Positions 7,504 through 16,268 of a DNA stretch of 45,583 bases are shown here, in pieces; positions within the stretch are counted from its first letter, which is position 1; every line of letters starts with the position of its first letter. The DNA is from Desulfobulbaceae bacterium (GTDB lineage Bacteria; Desulfobacterota; Desulfobulbia; Desulfobulbales; Desulfobulbaceae). The stretch is taken from NCBI GenBank assembly GCA_019163135.1, contig JAFLKR010000065.1, forward strand, positions 1 to 45,583, read 5' to 3'. The notes beneath the pieces are model-generated. The model ran no database searches. It was not told the origin of the DNA and saw only the letters and a program-made list of their open reading frames with translations. A program made the translations under genes and the position numbers.

Positions 7504-9129
7504 TTGAAAATCGCCCTTGTTCAGACCAATCCGGTAGTCGGTGCCTTTGACCATAACCTTCGGCAAATCCTTGGCTGGATTGAGAAGGCGAAGCATGCAA
7601 GGTGCGATCTCGTCGTTTTTCCAGAATTATCCCTGTGCGGTTATCCACCGCAGGATTTGCTGGAACGCCCCAGCTTTCTTGATGCCCACGATCGCGTCCT
7701 GGTTGAACTGGTCCGCCAGCTTGATGGCATCACCTGCATCATCGGGGCGCTTGAGCGACGGAGCGGGCCCGGAAAGCCTTTATATAATTCGGCTTTTGTG
7801 CTTGAAAAAAATAAGATAGTCTATCGGGCCCGCAAGCAGTTGCTACCTACCTACGATGTATTTGACGAGACACGCTATTTCGAGGCGGGTACCACTTCAA
7901 CGGTGTTTCCCTTGCAAGGACTGCACTGTGGCCTTACCATTTGTGAGGATATCTGGTGGCGCAGGCAATCCTATCAGACCAATCCCCTTGAGGGGTTAGC
8001 TGTTGGGCCTATTGTCCCGGATTGCCTCATTAACATTTCAGCATCTCCCTACTATCACGGCAAATTAGGTGAACGACAGCGGATTTTTAGTCAGCTTTGC
8101 CACGAGAACAATCTGCCCCTGCTGTACGTCAATCAGGTCGGGGGGCAGGATGGGCTGATCTTTGACGGCCATTCCATGGTGATCAATGGTTCCGGTGGGC
8201 TCTCGGGAGTTGCCGCCGGTTTTGCTCAAGATATGCTGATCGTGGATAGTAACACCTGGGATAAAACCAGCGAGCAAACCCTTGAGGACTCGGTGGCTCA
8301 GGTCGAAGAGGCCTTGGTGCTGGGAGTGCGGGATTATCTGCATAAAAGCGGGTTTACCAAGGCGGTGCTCGGATTGTCCGGCGGTATAGATTCGGCTGTC
8401 ACCGCCGTGATCGGTTGCCGTGCTTTGGGCCCGGAGAACGTTCTCTGCGTTGCCATGCCCTCGCCGTACACCTCCCAGCATTCCATCGATGATGCCAGGG
8501 ACCTAGCGAAAAATCTCGGCTGCGGGTTCGAAATTATCGGTATCACGAAAGCGATGGAAGCCTACCAGGCCACCTTGGCGCCGCTGTTTGCCAACCTCCC
8601 GGAGAATACCACTGAGCAGAATATTCAGGCTCGGATTCGGGGCAATCTGCTCATGGCGTTGTCTAATAAATTTGGCCGGCTGTTGTTGTCCACTGGTAAC
8701 AAGTCAGAAATGGCCGTAGGCTATTGCACGTTGTATGGCGACATGAGCGGTGGGCTGGCGGTAATTGCCGATGTTCCCAAAGGCATGGTGTATGAACTGG
8801 CACGCCTAATGAATAAAGATCAAGAAGTGATCCCCGAGCGCATTATCACTCGACCGCCGACCGCTGAACTCAAACCGGATCAGTGTGACCAGGATGATCT
8901 GCCCCCCTATGAAGTGCTCGATGCTGTTCTCCATGCCTATCTGGAAGAGCATCAAGGAATCGAGGAAATCGCAGCAGGCGGGGTGGATGTGCAACTGGTC
9001 AGGGATATTGTCCGGCGGATTAAGTTAAACGAGTATAAACGCAAACAAGCACCGCTGGGCATCAAGGTGACCACCAAGGCCTTCGGGCCAGGCCGCCGCT
9101 ATCCAGTCGTGCAGGGGTTCATGGAGTGA
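7504..9129 (+). CDS. nadE: Glutamine-dependent NAD+ synthetase
   Basis: This enzyme makes the last step of NAD+ synthesis, amidating deamido-NAD+ with ATP and ammonia released from glutamine. The 541-aa product is the two-domain form. The N-terminal nitrilase-type glutaminase domain (about 1-250) has the triad Glu41 (FPELSLCGYP), Lys111 (RKQLLP) and Cys147 (TICEDIWW). The C-terminal synthetase domain has the PP-loop SGGIDS at 292-297 and STGNKSE further on. The start is TTG at 7504; an in-frame TAA at 7495-7497 rules out an earlier start, and there is only a weak Shine-Dalgarno sequence. A strong intrinsic terminator follows. Confidence 0.96.
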   Translation: MKIALVQTNPVVGAFDHNLRQILGWIEKAKHARCDLVVFPELSLCGYPPQDLLERPSFLDAHDRVLVELVRQLDGITCIIGALERRSGPGKPLYNSAFVLEKNKIVYRARKQLLPTYDVFDETRYFEAGTTSTVFPLQGLHCGLTICEDIWWRRQSYQTNPLEGLAVGPIVPDCLINISASPYYHGKLGERQRIFSQLCHENNLPLLYVNQVGGQDGLIFDGHSMVINGSGGLSGVAAGFAQDMLIVDSNTWDKTSEQTLEDSVAQVEEALVLGVRDYLHKSGFTKAVLGLSGGIDSAVTAVIGCRALGPENVLCVAMPSPYTSQHSIDDARDLAKNLGCGFEIIGITKAMEAYQATLAPLFANLPENTTEQNIQARIRGNLLMALSNKFGRLLLSTGNKSEMAVGYCTLYGDMSGGLAVIADVPKGMVYELARLMNKDQEVIPERIITRPPTAELKPDQCDQDDLPPYEVLDAVLHAYLEEHQGIEEIAAGGVDVQLVRDIVRRIKLNEYKRKQAPLGIKVTTKAFGPGRRYPVVQGFME

Positions 9130-9162
9130 AGCTTTAAGCCCGGCCGCGTTCCGCCCTTGGGG

Positions 9163-9191
9163 CAGCCGCTTTGACGCCGCTGTTTTTTTTT
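9163..9191 (+). terminator. Intrinsic terminator after nadE
   Basis: CAGCCGC and GCCGCTG pair at six of seven positions around a 6-base loop and are followed directly by nine T residues (9183-9191). It lies 33 bases after the nadE stop codon and separates nadE from the cytochrome gene starting at 9251. Confidence 0.8.
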
Positions 9192-9250
9192 CATCCCCCG
9201 CCTGAGTTGCTGTTGCAGCCAGGCTCTATCCGAGACGATCAAAACGAGAC

Positions 9251-11020
9251 ATGGCTCGCCCGCCCCGCAGTCTCATTGCTGCTTTCCTGTTTGTGCCGGT
9301 CATTGTCCTGTCGATCGGGTACCTCGTTTTTCGTGAACAGGCCACCAAGCGGCCTCAGCAACTGTCCATCACCACCGCCGGATTGGTGGAGATGTGCCTG
9401 AGTTGCCATACCACTGAGCATCTGGACGGTGCCCATGACCGGCTTGTGGTCGGCTGTTCTCCCTGCCATCTCGGGGATCCTCTGGCTATTGATAAAGGCA
9501 AGGCGCATGCAGGCATGGTGCTCAATCCAGGCGATCTGCGCATTGTCGCCAAGACCTGCGCGGTCGAGGGCTGCCATCCGGCCGATGTTCACAAAGTGAA
9601 AAATTCACTGATGGCGACCAATCGGGGTATTCTTTCTACCCTGCTGTATTACTGGGGGGAACGGGAACATCAAAATGCCGATGTCACGGTGGAGCAGTTA
9701 CTCAAAAGCGGTGAAAGTTCGCTGGCGCTTGATTATTACCGCAAGCTTTGCGCCACCTGCCATCTTTGGAAGCAAAAAAACGATTTGCCTGGAGCGCCTG
9801 CCTTTTTTAATGATAAAGGGGGAGGCTGTTCAGCCTGTCATTATGTTTTACCGGAAGGGGTACCCCGCAATACCGTGACTATCGAAATCCCCGAGTTGAC
9901 CGCCGAGGAAAAGAAAAACCGGCCCCATCCCCGGGTGGTCAAGCAGGTTCCTGAGGAGAACTGCATTCGTTGCCATAACCGTTCCGGACGGACCGGTCTC
10001 TCCTATACCGGCATCTTTGAGGCGGAGGGCTACGGAACGCCCTATGAAAAGGGCGAGCACTCCTCGCAGCGGCTTGCCGGCGACCGATTTTACCTCAAGA
10101 TTGCAGAAGATATTCACCATGTCAAAAAGATGGCCTGTATCGACTGCCATACCCGCGATGAAATCATGGGCGACGGCACCAATTACGCCCACTACGAAGA
10201 AGCTCTGGAGATTTCCTGTCAGACCTGTCACGATAAAAAGCCGGGGATAACGCGAAAGCAGAAGCAACTGCCCAATGTGGCGGAAAAAGAAGGGCTGTTC
10301 GTGCTCACCGGTAAAATCGATGGTAAGCAGCGACCGCTCCATCCCCCCGATGAGCGGGCCTGCAGTTATCCCGGGCATAAACGCATTACCTGTGCCGCCT
10401 GTCACTCCACCTGGGTGCCGCAGTGTTACGGTTGCCATGTCAAACGGGACAAGCGCGAAAAGCATCTCGATAAACTGACCCTGCAGGAAACTCCGGGCTG
10501 GTGGGAAGAGGGACGGTCGTATATCCGCTACGAGAAGCCGATGCTGGCTGTCTGGGCCGACAAGGTGGTGATCGTCACTCCCGGTTGCCAGGATCTGGTG
10601 ACCCTGATCGATGAGAAGGGGGCTAGCGAGGGGGGCTTCAATCGTTTCACCATGGCCGCCATCAATCCGCACACTATTCAGGCAAAAGGCCGGACGTGCA
10701 AGGAATGCCACACGTCACCTAAAACGATCGGGCTTGGTGAGGGCACCGTGGTCAAAAAAGAGGGGAAATGGCATTTTTTCCCTGTGGACCGCGGGGTGGA
10801 GAATGAGGCTGGACGGACCCCGGGGTTCGATAATTTTGTGACCATTGAGGGAACCCAGTTGCAGCATGGTTCGCGCAAGAATCTGCGGCCTTTTAATGGT
10901 GAGGAACTGCAGCGGATTTTGCGGGTCGGTCTCTGCCTCGACTGCCATGCCGGCACCGACGATCCCGCCTATCACGATTATGATTGGAAGCGTCCCTGCC
11001 CGGTGTTCAAGGAGCCATAA
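9251..11020 (+). CDS. Membrane-anchored dodecaheme c-type cytochrome
   Basis: The 589-aa product has an uncleaved-looking N-terminal anchor (about residues 8-26) and a large periplasmic part with 12 heme-binding sites between residues 49 and 566. Eleven are CxxCH (CLSCH, CSPCH, CATCH, CSACH, CIRCH, CIDCH, CQTCH, CAACH, CYGCH, CKECH, CLDCH) and one is CX4CH (Cys103, Cys108, His109). It should carry electrons at the outer face of the inner membrane. No CxxCK site is present, so it is not NrfA-like. The sites are unevenly spaced, with none between about residues 400 and 475 and none in the stretch before CLDCH. The gene stands alone between a terminator and the aminotransferase promoter, so its partner is unknown. 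Start ATG at 9251. Confidence 0.9.
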   Translation: MARPPRSLIAAFLFVPVIVLSIGYLVFREQATKRPQQLSITTAGLVEMCLSCHTTEHLDGAHDRLVVGCSPCHLGDPLAIDKGKAHAGMVLNPGDLRIVAKTCAVEGCHPADVHKVKNSLMATNRGILSTLLYYWGEREHQNADVTVEQLLKSGESSLALDYYRKLCATCHLWKQKNDLPGAPAFFNDKGGGCSACHYVLPEGVPRNTVTIEIPELTAEEKKNRPHPRVVKQVPEENCIRCHNRSGRTGLSYTGIFEAEGYGTPYEKGEHSSQRLAGDRFYLKIAEDIHHVKKMACIDCHTRDEIMGDGTNYAHYEEALEISCQTCHDKKPGITRKQKQLPNVAEKEGLFVLTGKIDGKQRPLHPPDERACSYPGHKRITCAACHSTWVPQCYGCHVKRDKREKHLDKLTLQETPGWWEEGRSYIRYEKPMLAVWADKVVIVTPGCQDLVTLIDEKGASEGGFNRFTMAAINPHTIQAKGRTCKECHTSPKTIGLGEGTVVKKEGKWHFFPVDRGVENEAGRTPGFDNFVTIEGTQLQHGSRKNLRPFNGEELQRILRVGLCLDCHAGTDDPAYHDYDWKRPCPVFKEP

Positions 11021-11067
11021 GGAATATTTTTCGGATGAATTTGTTCCGGCTCTGTTTTGATTGTTCT

Positions 11068-11076
11068 TGTTATAAT
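11068..11076 (+). promoter_or_regulatory. Extended -10 promoter of the aminotransferase
   Basis: TGTTATAAT is a perfect extended -10 element (TG-N-TATAAT). No good -35 is seen at the usual distance, which is common for extended -10 promoters. Transcription would begin near 11083, about 58 bases before the ATG at 11141. Confidence 0.5.
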
Positions 11077-11140
11077 CATCCAAAAGCGTTAGAGCGCACT
11101 GTTTTTTATCAATCGGATAACGATTCACGGAAGGAGTACA

Positions 11141-12352
11141 ATGATGTTGCCAGAAAAATTAACGCTTGCGGATCGGGTCCTGCAGGTTCCACCCTCGCCG
11201 ACTCTTGCCGTCAATGCCAAGGCGAAAGCTCTCAGGGCCGCTGGGGCGGATATATTGAATTTCAGTGTGGGGGAACCGGATATGTCGACTCCGGCCCACG
11301 TTTGCGAGGCGGGGAAACAAGCCATCGATGATGGCCATACCCGTTATACTCCAGTGGCCGGCATTCTTGAATTGCGTGAGGCGGTATGCGCTCGTTTTAA
11401 GAAAGAGCAGGGTTGGGATTATACGCCGGATCAGGTGCAGGTCAGCTGTGGTGGCAAGCATGGATTGTATAATATCTTTCAGGCGATTCTCAATCCCGGC
11501 GATGAAGTCCTCATCCCCGCCCCCTACTGGGTTTCGTATCCTCCCATGGTGCAACTGGCCGGTGGCACACCGGTGATCGTCCCGCTCAAGGAAGAAAACA
11601 ATTTTGACCTTGATCCGGTGGCGCTTGCCCAATATGTGACCAGTAAAACCAAGGCCATTATCCTCAACAGCCCGTCAAACCCCACCGGTGCCGTCTACTC
11701 CCAGGCATCCCTTGAAGCGGTGGCGAAGATGGCTTTTGATAACGGTTGGCTGGTGGTTTCCGATGATATGTACGAGGAACTCACCTATACCGAAGGGAAG
11801 ATTGCCCATATTCTCAACATCGACCCGCGGTTAAAAGAGCAGGTGGTGCTCTCGAACGGTGTATCCAAGTCTTTTGCGATGACCGGGTGGCGTATCGGCT
11901 ATTCCGTCGGGCCGATCGAGGTGATCAAGGCGATGAATAAGATTCAGAGTCAGTCCACCTCGAATCCCGCCGCGCCTTCCCAGTATGCAGCCCTAGCTGC
12001 CTTGACCGGTTCGCAGGATTTTCCCGGTCAGTTGCGGGAGGCCTTCCTGCCCCGCCGCGCTTTTTTTGTGAGAGAACTGCAAGCCATCAAGGGGGTGACC
12101 TGTGTGAACCCAATGGGGGCTTTTTATGTATTCCCCAATTTCTCGGCCTATTTCGGCAAAACCTTCCAGGGTAAGGTGATTGAAGGTTCTGTCGCCCTTG
12201 CCGATTACTTCCTGAGTGAAGCCAAGGTTGCCTCCGTGCCCGGCGCTGCTTTCGGTGCGGACGCTTTTATCCGTTTTTCCTTTGCCACCTCAATGGCGGT
12301 TATCGAGGAAGGGATGGCACGGATCCGGCAGGCGCTCGCCGCCTTGCGATAA
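11141..12352 (+). CDS. PLP-dependent class I aminotransferase
   Basis: This 403-aa enzyme belongs to the aspartate aminotransferase fold-type I family (subgroup I-gamma), which usually moves amino groups from aspartate or aromatic amino acids to 2-oxo acids. Visible motifs are FSVGEPDMSTP near the N-terminus, the NSPSNPTGAVY segment, SDDMYEEL, the PLP-binding Lys243 in SNGVSKSFAMTGWRIGY, and the C-terminal IRFSFATS containing the substrate carboxylate Arg. The start ATG has AAGGAG 6 bases upstream. It is preceded by its own extended -10 promoter and converges with the LysR gene across two hairpins. Aspartate is the likeliest substrate, but specificity cannot be read from motifs alone. Confidence 0.93.
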   Translation: MMLPEKLTLADRVLQVPPSPTLAVNAKAKALRAAGADILNFSVGEPDMSTPAHVCEAGKQAIDDGHTRYTPVAGILELREAVCARFKKEQGWDYTPDQVQVSCGGKHGLYNIFQAILNPGDEVLIPAPYWVSYPPMVQLAGGTPVIVPLKEENNFDLDPVALAQYVTSKTKAIILNSPSNPTGAVYSQASLEAVAKMAFDNGWLVVSDDMYEELTYTEGKIAHILNIDPRLKEQVVLSNGVSKSFAMTGWRIGYSVGPIEVIKAMNKIQSQSTSNPAAPSQYAALAALTGSQDFPGQLREAFLPRRAFFVRELQAIKGVTCVNPMGAFYVFPNFSAYFGKTFQGKVIEGSVALADYFLSEAKVASVPGAAFGADAFIRFSFATSMAVIEEGMARIRQALAALR

Positions 12353-12359
12353 ATTCTGT

Positions 12360-12387
12360 CCGGACAGGAGACTGTGTCCCTGTCCGG
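12360..12387. terminator. 9-bp perfect hairpin between convergent genes
   Basis: CCGGACAGG pairs perfectly with CCTGTCCGG around a 10-base loop, 7 bases after the aminotransferase stop codon. It has no long T tract on either strand. Its position between convergent genes suggests a shared terminator. Confidence 0.6.
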
Positions 12388-12395
12388 TATGTAAC

Positions 12396-12421
12396 CAGCA
12401 ACAGCCACCACGCTGTTGCTG
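12396..12421. terminator. Second hairpin between convergent genes
   Basis: CAGCAACAG pairs perfectly with CTGTTGCTG around an 8-base loop. It lies 34 bases before the 3' end of the minus-strand LysR gene and right after the first hairpin, so the convergent junction carries two stem-loops in tandem. No T tract is seen. Confidence 0.5.
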
Positions 12422-12454
12422 CGGCCTTAAAATATGACTGCGCATAAGAGGTCG

Positions 12455-13468
12455 TCACTCGTCGGTTATGTCTCGGCTGCCCTCGGAAGAACGGCTGCTC
12501 TCCTGGTCTATTTTGTATTTTTCCAGCAAGGATTGCAGTTTCCATGGAGAGGCGAGGCATTCCCGCCCTAGATGACTTGCAGCGACCACTTCGCAGAATC
12601 GGAGGAATTCAGCCATCAGGCGGGTGATGATTTTGTCCTTGTGCTGGATGATCCAGAGTTGTCGGCTCATATCCATCCCTTCTATGGGCAGTATTTTCAA
12701 CCATCCTTCTTCCGCCTCCCGGCAGACCGCCAACATCGAAAGGCAGGCGGCTCCCACCCCTGATTCCACCGCCTTCTTGATAGCCTCGGTGTGTCCGGTT
12801 TTAGTAACCACTTTGAGCAGAGAGGCGTGACGTCCCAATTTTTTTGTGAAAATTTCAGCGGTTCCCGATCCTTCCTCCCGCATGACCCAACTGGTTTCCT
12901 TGAGATCTTCCGGTATCTTAAAGGTTGAATGTCCGGCCAGTTTGTGGGTCGAACTGACAATGATACCTAGCTCATCTTCAAACCAGGAGGTCGCAATCAA
13001 TGCATCCACATTGATATCCCCCTCAACGAAGCCGAGATCGGCCTGACCCGTTGCTACTAGTTTTTCCGCGGTCATGGTGTTGACCACCAGCATGTTGATA
13101 TGAGCTTCGGGGTGCATTCGCATGAACGCGCCGATGAGGTAGGGCAGGACATAGTTGCCGATGGTCGAACTGGCGACGATTTCCAGGACACCAGCGACCA
13201 CACCCTGCTGTTCGGTCAGTATGGTCTCAATATTGGCCACCTGGTGGAGGATGGCCTTGGATAGGGGCAGGAGATATCGGCCGCGGTCGTTGAGCAGAAG
13301 ACTACGGCCGTGACGGTCAAAAAGCGGGCCGCCCAATTGGTTCTCCAACTCGCCCAAAGCCATGCTGACCGCCGATTGGGTGAGGATGAGTTTCTTGCTT
13401 GCCCGGGTGACCTGCTGGGTCTCAGCGACTGCAATGAATATTTCTAGTTGCCGGAAGGTAATAGCCAT
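12455..13468 (-). CDS. LysR-family transcriptional regulator
   Basis: A 337-aa LysR regulator. The winged helix-turn-helix is at residues 4-62 (FRQLEIFIAVAETQQVTRAS, then TQSAVSMALGELENQLG). A long linker helix and a type 2 periplasmic-binding-protein effector domain follow (about 90-300) with ASSTIGNYVLP, ADLGFVEG and GVGAACLSM. The effector domain resembles the CysL/YeiE group. The C-terminus carries an extra 30 or so polar residues rich in Ser and Asp. The gene is transcribed away from nuoA across 261 bp and converges with the aminotransferase. LysR proteins often regulate the divergent neighbour, here the complex I operon, but that is inference. The effector is unknown. Confidence 0.93.
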   Translation of the reverse strand: MAITFRQLEIFIAVAETQQVTRASKKLILTQSAVSMALGELENQLGGPLFDRHGRSLLLNDRGRYLLPLSKAILHQVANIETILTEQQGVVAGVLEIVASSTIGNYVLPYLIGAFMRMHPEAHINMLVVNTMTAEKLVATGQADLGFVEGDINVDALIATSWFEDELGIIVSSTHKLAGHSTFKIPEDLKETSWVMREEGSGTAEIFTKKLGRHASLLKVVTKTGHTEAIKKAVESGVGAACLSMLAVCREAEEGWLKILPIEGMDMSRQLWIIQHKDKIITRLMAEFLRFCEVVAASHLGRECLASPWKLQSLLEKYKIDQESSRSSEGSRDITDE

Positions 13469-13501
13469 AAATTTCGTTCTTATCAGCCTGATTGAATATA
13501 C

Positions 13502-13513
13502 TTATGATCGTAA
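13502..13513. promoter_or_regulatory. Possible LysR operator
   Basis: TTATGATCGTAA is a near-palindrome fitting the T-N10/11-A form of LysR binding boxes. It lies 34 bases upstream of the LysR start codon and 120 bases before the nuo -35 element. It is short and AT-rich, so chance occurrence is quite possible. Confidence 0.25.
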
Positions 13514-13632
13514 TTGAAGATACGCTAAACTAACACTCCGGAAAAATTGGTCAATGACTTTCCGGTTGCGAACGGGAATATTTCAGGGGATGACGGAAAA
13601 AGATTGAATAATCATTCATTGGAATTATGCTC

Positions 13633-13661
13633 TTGACATCAGTTTCGCTTTTCAGTAGTTT
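13633..13661 (+). promoter_or_regulatory. Promoter of the nuo operon
   Basis: A perfect -35 TTGACA (13633-13638) is followed after 17 bases by TAGTTT (13656-13661), with TTTAAT overlapping just downstream. Transcription would start near 13668, about 60 bases before the nuoA ATG at 13730. No other clear promoter is seen until the terminator at 25222. Confidence 0.55.
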
Positions 13662-13729
13662 AATAGGTTGTGCTGATAAATAGTATCAGTTGGATTGATG
13701 TCAACGTGGCACTTTTTCAGGAGATCGGG

Positions 13730-14137
13730 ATGGACCAGGTTGTTCTTACCAATATCATCTATGTGACTATTTTTTTGATTGGTGCCTTGTTGTTTGGTTT
13801 CGGGCCGATCATTATCGTCCATCTGCTCAGTCCGTCTTCTCATACCCGGCAGAGTGCCGGACGTGCGGAGCAGTTGATTGAATGCGGCATGGAGCCTATC
13901 GGCAGCGCCTGGATTCGGTTCGGCATCGTGTATTACCAATACGCCCTTATTTTTCTCGCCTTTGATGTCGATGTCCTCTTTCTCTTTCCCGTGGCCGTCG
14001 CCTACAATAGCCCGGAACTCGGTTTCCGGGATTTTTTTGAAATCTTGATATTTGTCGCCATTTTATCCTTAGCTATAGTCTATGCCTGGTGTAAAGGAGT
14101 GTTTACATGGGAACGGAAAACATACCTTCCTCAATAG
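13730..14137 (+). CDS. nuoA: NADH-quinone oxidoreductase subunit A
   Basis: NuoA is a three-helix subunit of the complex I membrane arm that packs against NuoH and NuoJ near the quinone cavity. The 135-aa product shows the family motif [19 protein letters not shown] followed by the acidic helix [15 protein letters not shown] chose ATG 13730 (AGGAG 9 bases upstream); the frame is open to a GTG at 13670, which would add an unlikely polar 20-residue extension. It overlaps nuoB by 31 bases, suggesting translational coupling, and opens an 11-subunit operon read from a TTGACA promoter. Confidence 0.95.
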   Translation: MDQVVLTNIIYVTIFLIGALLFGFGPIIIVHLLSPSSHTRQSAGRAEQLIECGMEPIGSAWIRFGIVYYQYALIFLAFDVDVLFLFPVAVAYNSPELGFRDFFEILIFVAILSLAIVYAWCKGVFTWERKTYLPQ

Positions 14138-14604
14138 TGCAGTTCGCCCAACTTGACAAACTGCTCAATCTCGGCCGGGCTAATTCGCTCTGGCCCATGA
14201 CCTTCGGTTTGGCTTGCTGTGCCATTGAAATGATGTGCACCGGTGGTTCCCGTTTTGACATTTCCCGCTTTGGCGCCGAAGTGTTTCGCCCGTCGCCCCG
14301 GCAGAGCGATGTGATGATTGTGGCCGGTACCATCAATAAAAAACTGGAGATGGCGGTCAAAACTCTTTATGACCAGATGCCCGAACCCAAATGGGTGATT
14401 GCCATGGGCAATTGCGCCATCTCTGGGGGGCCGTTCAAGGGCAAGGGAAACTATAACGTGGTGGAAGGGGCCGACAAACTGTTCCCGGTTGATGTTTACA
14501 TTCCCGGTTGTCCGCCGCGTCCTGAGGCCCTGCTCGAGGGGATAATGACCCTTGAGGAGAAAATTACCGGAAAACGACGCTGGCCGCGGGTACACGTGGG
14601 CTGA
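14107..14604 (+). CDS. nuoB: NADH-quinone oxidoreductase subunit B
   Basis: NuoB carries the terminal 4Fe-4S cluster N2 that passes electrons to quinone. The 165-aa protein has the ligands Cys37 and Cys38 ([10 protein letters not shown]), Cys103 (GNCAISGG) and Cys135 (PGCPPRP). The spacing between the third and fourth Cys is 32 residues, three more than in E. coli, because of a small GKG-containing loop. AAAGGAG lies upstream of the ATG, inside nuoA. NuoC starts 14 bases after its stop codon. Confidence 0.97.
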   Translation: MGTENIPSSIVQFAQLDKLLNLGRANSLWPMTFGLACCAIEMMCTGGSRFDISRFGAEVFRPSPRQSDVMIVAGTINKKLEMAVKTLYDQMPEPKWVIAMGNCAISGGPFKGKGNYNVVEGADKLFPVDVYIPGCPPRPEALLEGIMTLEEKITGKRRWPRVHVG

Positions 14605-14618
14605 ACGAGTAGCGAGCA

Positions 14619-15134
14619 ATGGAACGACAAGAACAGACCCGAATCGCATTGGCGAAACTTTTTCCGGCTGAACCCGTGGTGGCGGCCGCTGTTGCTGCTG
14701 AGGGCTCCAATCAGGAGGAACTCCCGCCAAGGTTGGCGGGCGTGGTGTCCCAGGATTTTGCCCGTCACGGCAGTCATCTAGATGTTCTTTGCCACTCGGA
14801 ACAAGTGGTGGCCGTGGCGGAGATCATGGATTCCGAAGGCTTTTTTCTTGAGTCTATTGCCGGGGTCGACTGGCTTGATAAGCAACAGCTGGAAGTCATT
14901 TATGACTACAACCGGCTAGGCGGCGAACACTGTCGGGTGACGGTTCGTACCTTGATACCCCGTATCGAACCGGTGGTGCCGACCATTTGCGGGGTTTTTC
15001 CCGCAGCCGACTGGCACGAACGGGAGACTTTCGATTTTTATGGGGTGCATTTTCAGGGGCATCCCAACCTGATCCGGATTCTCCTGCCGGAAGATGCCGA
15101 TTTTCATCCACTTTTAAAGGATTTTATGCCATGA
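14619..15134 (+). CDS. nuoC: NADH-quinone oxidoreductase subunit C
   Basis: NuoC (30-kDa subunit) is a peripheral-arm scaffold packed against NuoD. The 171-aa protein has a variable, Ala-rich N-terminal part (about residues 1-50) and the conserved end with VPTICGVFPAADWHERETFDFYG, the 30-kDa signature, then RILLPEDADFHPLLKDF. It is a separate gene, not fused to nuoD as in E. coli. Its stop codon overlaps the nuoD start in an ATGA. Confidence 0.95.
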   Translation: MERQEQTRIALAKLFPAEPVVAAAVAAEGSNQEELPPRLAGVVSQDFARHGSHLDVLCHSEQVVAVAEIMDSEGFFLESIAGVDWLDKQQLEVIYDYNRLGGEHCRVTVRTLIPRIEPVVPTICGVFPAADWHERETFDFYGVHFQGHPNLIRILLPEDADFHPLLKDFMP

Positions 15135-16249
15135 CCGTTCCTGTACACCTGCGGCATGATGAAACCTTTGTCCTCAACCTGGGGCCGCAGCATCCCGCCA
15201 CCCACGGCGTTTTGCGGGTCAAATTGACCATGGACGGCGAGTATGTGGTCAAGGCGGAACCGGTGCTGGGATATATCCACCGCATGCACGAAAAAATGGC
15301 CGAGGGCGGTACCTTTGCCCAGTTCATGCCCAATACCGCCCGTATGGATTATCTGCACGCCTTAGCCTTCAATCACGGCTATGCCCTGGTGGTCGAAAAG
15401 GCTGCCGGTATCGAGGTGCCGGAACGGGCGGAATTTATTCGGGTGATCACGGTTGAGCTCAACCGGATTGCCAGCCACCTGTTGTGGTGGGCCGCCTTCC
15501 TGCTTGATCTCGGCGGATTCACGCCGTTGCTCTATGCCTTTGACGACCGTGAAAAGATTATCGATTTGCTCGAAAGGGTCACCGGGTCTCGCCTGACCTA
15601 CTGCTACATGCGTTTCGGCGGGGTCTACAACGATATCGACGACGAATTCATTACCGGCACCCGTGAATTCATCAAACGTCTCCGCAGTCGGCTGCCCCGG
15701 TTCTATCACGATCTGGTTACCCACAACATCATCCTGATCAAACGGATCAAGAATATCGGCATCATTACCCCGGAACAGTGCCGCCGTTACGGCGCTACCG
15801 GTCCGGTAGCCCGGGGCTCTGGGATCAGCTATGACATCCGTAAGAACGAGCCCTACTCGGTGTATCCGGAATTCGATTTTGATGTCCCGGTCTTCGAAGA
15901 ATGCGATTCTATGGCACGCTATATGGTTCGCATGCATGAAATGGAGCAGTCGCTGCGGATCATCGAACAGGCTCTTGATAAACTGCCAGACGGTCCGGTG
16001 ATGGGCAAAGCCCCCAAAATGCTTAAACCCGAGGCGGGTTACTATTATTCCGCCGTGGAAACCGCGCGGGGGTCCCTGGGGCATCGGCTGGTCTGCGATG
16101 GCGGCAAAAACCCTTACAAACTGAAACTGCGCTCCCCGACCTTTTCCAATTTAAGTTTGTACGGCGAGGTGGCCGAGGGGATGATGCTGGCGGATGCGCT
16201 GGCCTTCATGGGCAGCCTGGATCTGGTTATTCCCGAGATTGACCGTTAA
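15131..16249 (+). CDS. nuoD: NADH-quinone oxidoreductase subunit D
   Basis: NuoD (49-kDa subunit) is related to the large subunit of NiFe hydrogenases and forms the quinone-binding cavity with NuoB. The 372-aa protein begins MTVPVHLRHDETFVLNLGPQHPATHG, where the loop around His in GPQHPATHG lines the quinone site. It continues with GYIHRMHEKMAEGGTFAQ (a variant of the common GYxHRG-EK motif), RIASHLLWW, GATGPVARGSG and ends near LVIPEIDR. I start it at ATG 15131, which overlaps the nuoC TGA by 4 bases; the open frame running back to 14987 overlaps nuoC and lacks homology. No hydrogenase Cys ligands are seen. Confidence 0.96.
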   Translation: MTVPVHLRHDETFVLNLGPQHPATHGVLRVKLTMDGEYVVKAEPVLGYIHRMHEKMAEGGTFAQFMPNTARMDYLHALAFNHGYALVVEKAAGIEVPERAEFIRVITVELNRIASHLLWWAAFLLDLGGFTPLLYAFDDREKIIDLLERVTGSRLTYCYMRFGGVYNDIDDEFITGTREFIKRLRSRLPRFYHDLVTHNIILIKRIKNIGIITPEQCRRYGATGPVARGSGISYDIRKNEPYSVYPEFDFDVPVFEECDSMARYMVRMHEMEQSLRIIEQALDKLPDGPVMGKAPKMLKPEAGYYYSAVETARGSLGHRLVCDGGKNPYKLKLRSPTFSNLSLYGEVAEGMMLADALAFMGSLDLVIPEIDR

Positions 16250-16268
16250 TCGAGGGGGGGGGAACGAT

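Noticed and set aside
9251-11020. Cytochrome c nitrite reductase (NrfA) or octaheme reductase
   Set aside because: No CxxCK active-site heme motif, and the length and motif spacing do not fit.
14987-15130. Longer NuoD with an N-terminal extension
   Set aside because: The extension is the nuoC coding sequence read in another frame; ATG 15131 overlaps the nuoC stop codon and matches family starts.
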